NCBI GenBank assembly: GCA_964438025.1
Contig: CAYTIK010000015.1
Location: forward strand, 1 to 23,578
Direction of reading: 5' to 3'
Length of the DNA stretch: 23,578 bases
Source: GCA-002790615 sp964438025
GTDB lineage: Bacteria > Patescibacteriota > Minisyncoccia > Moranbacterales > UBA2206
Part shown: in pieces, positions 21,706 to 23,578 of the stretch
How positions within the stretch are numbered: position 1 is the stretch's first letter
Layout: each line of letters opens with the position of its first letter
The notes under the pieces: model-generated
Seen by the model: only the letters and a program-made list of their open reading frames with translations
What the model was told of the DNA's origin: nothing
Database searches by the model: none
Translations under genes and position numbers: made by a program

Positions 21706-22152
21706 CTACGCCGCGGTCTTTTCCTCCCAGACCGCGCCGTCGGAAATGCGGGTAAAAATATACCCCGCATCCCCCATATACCCAACTCCTTTTACCCGGA
21801 GCGGGATATACGGTGTCCCCGGCCCCCACTCTAGGGGCCCTCCCCATGGACGTGACCAAATCCATGGGTGGACTTCAATCTCGACCTCGTACTTTGGGAA
21901 GCCGAGATCTGTTCCGAACTGGGATATGAACCGCCGAAGCGGTTCATATCCATTAACCCCATCCTGGAGATCCCCGGAAAACTTCCCAAGGAACCCTTTT
22001 TCCCCGTACACATTGAAATTCGTGACGGGTTGTGGGTCTCTGGTGAGGCCTTGATATCCCTCACCATTATTATTCGCAAATCCCAATATGCTGTGGGGTC
22101 TGCGAATTACAATTTGGCCATTGCTGGCCTTCTCAATCTTAATTTTTTCCAT
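21706..22152 (-). CDS. Small Gly/Trp/Pro-rich protein, unknown, strong Shine-Dalgarno
   Basis: 148 residues from MEKIKIEKASNGQIVIRRPH at 22152; the open frame reaches 22170, but AGGAGG lies six bases before the inner ATG. The middle is polar with glycine turns (GFANNNGEGYQGLTRDPQPV, YGEKGFLGKFSGDL), followed by an aromatic/proline block (EVHPWIWSRPWGGPLEWGPG) and a beta end (YIFTRISDGAVWEE). No signal peptide, membrane helix or cysteine. Not recognised. GC content is higher than in the flanking genes. It shares its 5' leader with the 87-residue gene and follows the putative structured RNA, so the three may be one locus. Confidence 0.6.
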   Translation of the reverse strand: MEKIKIEKASNGQIVIRRPHSILGFANNNGEGYQGLTRDPQPVTNFNVYGEKGFLGKFSGDLQDGVNGYEPLRRFISQFGTDLGFPKYEVEIEVHPWIWSRPWGGPLEWGPGTPYIPLRVKGVGYMGDAGYIFTRISDGAVWEEKTAA

Positions 22153-22248
22153 TTTTCCTCCTTCCGACATTTTTGGCTGTCGGCGCCGATTTCTTTGAGA
22201 GCATTATTGCCCTCGATTTATGTTTCAATCAAAGTTAAAAAATAAATT
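22153..22248 (-). promoter_or_regulatory. Duplicated 5' leader, copy 2 (148-residue gene)
   Basis: Same order of elements as 21437-21532: ATTTATTTTT, TTGAAACATAAAT, GAGGGC/GCTCTC, AAATCGGCG, CCGACA/TGTCGG hairpin, GGAAGGAGGAA. No convincing separate promoter is seen in front of either copy. Confidence 0.75.
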
Positions 22249-22269
22249 AAAGGTAAAAATATTTGGAAA

Positions 22270-22905
22270 AGGGGAACCGCTCGTGATAAAACAGTTCCCC
22301 TCTATGATTGGCAGTACCGGAACCCCTTGGAGATTGCCTACGGGGTCGGTGATTCGTCCTCTCTCCTGCCAAAGAGGGACTAGTAGAATAAACCATACTC
22401 GGACTAATCTACGTTGTCCGAACGGAAACGGTCACTCTATGCCGTAGGCTTGGCATAGAGCGGTGTACTACACGGACGGGAGTGCGCATGCCCAGGCCGA
22501 CCGCTGACCTGAACCTCCCCTTAACTAATTTCAATATCTTTAAAATTAATTAGGGAAAGGTTCGAAAAATAAATTCCGAGCAAATGATCATAACTTCTTA
22601 TTTAATTTTCAAACAACTTTCTGTAGAAAGCCTGCTCTCCGATAAGACCGAAGTCTTATCGGAGGACCACTTTCTACTTAGCGATGGCTCGCTAAGAGTG
22701 GAACGACTTTGTGTGCCTTGTCTTGCGCTATCTTTCTTTCAGAAGCGGTTTCGCAAGATTGGGGTATTCCTTTCGTTCCGTAGCCATTGAATGATCCTCT
22801 TCGCTTGGCAGTTTCTCCTAGTAATACTGACCTTAAGCGATTCGGATACATTTGTTTATTCTTAATGAACGTTGGTTAGGAAGTTTTTTGGTTTTTCATC
22901 CTAAC
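22270..22905 (-). ncRNA. Putative ~640-nt structured non-coding RNA
   Basis: No convincing coding frame covers this stretch, yet it has a consensus promoter at one end and a hairpin (AGGGGAAC/GTTCCCCT, then TTTT) at the other. Minus-strand pairings include: a 5' hairpin starting at the predicted +1 (GTTAGGA/TCCTAAC); TCGCTT/AAGCGA with CAGT/ACTG (22801-22840); GGAACGA/TCGTTCC (22700-22779) enclosing CTTGCG/CGCAAG; CTTAGCGA/TCGCTAAG; and an 8 + 12-bp hairpin closed by a cUUCGg tetraloop (22623-22677). In the GC-richer second half are CTCTATGCC/GGCATAGAG (22435-22460), TCGGAC/GTCCGA (22399-22421) and nested TTGGCAG/CTGCCAA, ACCG/CGGT, ACCCC/GGGGT (22308-22372). The UUCG loop forms only on this strand. 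I find no RNase P, tmRNA or SRP RNA signatures. It may be one RNA or two adjoining ones split near 22575. Confidence 0.6.
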
Positions 22906-22910
22906 AGGCT

Positions 22911-22939
22911 AGTATACTCCAAAAATAGCAAATTGTCAA
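22911..22939 (-). promoter_or_regulatory. Promoter of the putative structured RNA
   Basis: Minus-strand TTGACA (22934-22939), 17 bases, TATACT (22911-22916). The expected start, near 22904-22905, is the first base of the 5' hairpin. Confidence 0.82.
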
Positions 22940-23034
22940 TAACTGCAGTGCCATTTTTAGACTATTTTCACTCTTTTACCTTACACACACGATTATTCTG
23001 GCTTATATCTGCAATCAATCTGTCATTTTTAATG

Positions 23035-23063
23035 TTGACAAAATACTCAAAACCTGCTAAAAT
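23035..23063 (+). promoter_or_regulatory. Promoter of the TrmB-family gene
   Basis: Plus-strand TTGACA (23035-23040), 17 bases, TAAAAT (23058-23063). Divergent from the RNA promoter with about 95 bases between -35 boxes; nothing else is visible between them. Confidence 0.75.
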
Positions 23064-23111
23064 AGAGGTATAATTTTAAAATAATCCCTCTCCTGTGGAG
23101 TAAATTCATAA

Positions 23112-23578
23112 ATGTTTGAATCACAATTAAAAAATATAGGCCTAACCGGAACCCAAGCTGTGGTGCTGGACTTTCTCTTGGAACACGGAGAAAATAAGGC
23201 CAAATCTATCGCTAAAGCCGTCCCTCATCCCCGCGGAGTGGTGTATAAAACCCTGGAAGAACTTTTAGATCTACACCTAATCGAAAAAGTGGAAAATCAA
23301 AAAGAAGTAGCTCGCTTTCGGCCCGTTCATCCGCGCCATTTGGAAAAAATTCTGGAAGAAAAAGAATTGGCCTTGAGTCAAAGCCAAAAATTATTGGAAA
23401 GCGCTTTGCCGCAGATGATTTCCAGTTTTAATTTAACTTTGCATAAGCCCGGCGTAATTTTTTATGAAGGCGAAGAAGGGATGCGAAAAATTTTGGAAGA
23501 TACGCTTTCCAGTCAAACGGAAGCTTTGCTTTTCTTGAATACCGAAGCGCTTTCACAAGAAGAAACCTTTAAAAAAAT
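23112..23578 (+). CDS. TrmB-family transcriptional regulator, N-terminal part
   Basis: Open from ATG 23112 to the right edge (about 155 residues). Residues 1-70 form the TrmB winged helix: FESQLKNIGLTGTQAVVLDF, NKAKSIAKAVPHPRGVVYKT, LEELLDLHLIEKVENQKEV, and ARFRPVHPRHLEKIL leading into a coiled coil (EEKELALSQSQKLLESALPQ). Then a second domain begins with KPGVIFYEGEEGMRKILEDT, the usual start of the TrmB effector domain related to the PLD fold. TrmB proteins sense sugars in archaea; in Patescibacteria the ligands are unknown. GGAG lies 12 bases before the ATG. The C-terminus is missing. Confidence 0.88.
   Translation, partial: MFESQLKNIGLTGTQAVVLDFLLEHGENKAKSIAKAVPHPRGVVYKTLEELLDLHLIEKVENQKEVARFRPVHPRHLEKILEEKELALSQSQKLLESALPQMISSFNLTLHKPGVIFYEGEEGMRKILEDTLSSQTEALLFLNTEALSQEETFKK

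Noticed and set aside
21611..21865. 84-residue minus-strand frame overlapping the 148-residue gene
   Set aside because: It is an alternative frame of that gene with no ribosome site.
22220..22447. 75-residue plus-strand open frame
   Set aside because: It reads antisense through the terminal hairpin and the leader of the 148-residue gene, has no ribosome site and a low-complexity, shuffled-looking product.
22270..22905. RNase P RNA, tmRNA or SRP RNA
   Set aside because: The RNase P conserved GAGGAAAGUCC region, tmRNA ends and tag frame, and the SRP GGAAG tetraloop region could not be found.
22584..23073. Two plus-strand open frames of 68 and 73 residues
   Set aside because: They cross the UUCG hairpin and the RNA promoter, lack ribosome sites and look like chance frames.
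1..23578. UGA-recoded genetic code as in some Patescibacteria
   Set aside because: At least one clear gene (ending 3567) stops at TGA and no conserved gene here needs TGA read as an amino acid.

Overview
This window looks like a piece of a Patescibacteria (Candidate Phyla Radiation, Parcubacteria-like) genome. The reasons are its gene set, its promoter and start-site style, and its many short palindromic repeats. The gene set combines large secreted repeat proteins, a FemAB-type ligase, a PaaX/Cas2-like regulator, a DUF3048 protein and a TrmB regulator with ordinary housekeeping genes (ruvA, rpsT, holA, mutM, tRNA-Gly). Base composition is AT-rich. TAA, TAG and TGA all serve as stops, so the UGA-recoded lineages are unlikely. 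Most genes lack a Shine-Dalgarno sequence and two appear leaderless, while three small unknown proteins carry strong AGGAGG sites. The lineage is inferred from content; no marker-gene phylogeny was possible.

Positions 1-10166 form a minus-strand cell-surface region. Reading in transcription order it holds a FemAB-like ligase, two secreted proteins sharing a C-terminal motif (WxL-like in style), three membrane-anchored DUF916-like Ig-fold proteins (two of them near-identical tandem copies), a single-pass membrane protein, a short assembly gap, a multi-domain Ig/Fn3 protein, a small three-helix membrane protein, and the start of a tail-fibre-like repeat protein behind an attenuator-like leader. 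I read this as an envelope or adhesin system: secreted proteins plus membrane-anchored partners.

Positions 10200-19600 are mixed housekeeping and regulation. They include a PPC/DUF296 protein and a separate truncated relative, an HTH + GHKL ATPase + STAS-like (DUF4325) regulator with helically phased repeats at a consensus promoter, a small unknown protein, tRNA-Gly(CCC), ruvA, rpsT, an HTH + Cas2-like (PaaX-type) gene flanked by two related palindromes, holA, a DUF3048 lipoprotein-like protein, mutM, and an AbiEi/AbiEii-like pair. The femAB and mutM genes are interrupted in frame by several different intergenic-type repeats that are translated.

Positions 19680-23578 hold a GNAT-domain protein, then an unusual minus-strand locus. 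That locus is a putative structured RNA of about 640 nt (consensus promoter, cUUCGg hairpin, nested long-range pairings, terminal hairpin) followed by two small SD-led proteins whose 5' leaders are copies of each other. A TrmB-family regulator runs off the right end. The RNA locus, the palindrome-flanked Cas2-like gene and the repeat-invaded genes are the parts most worth following up.
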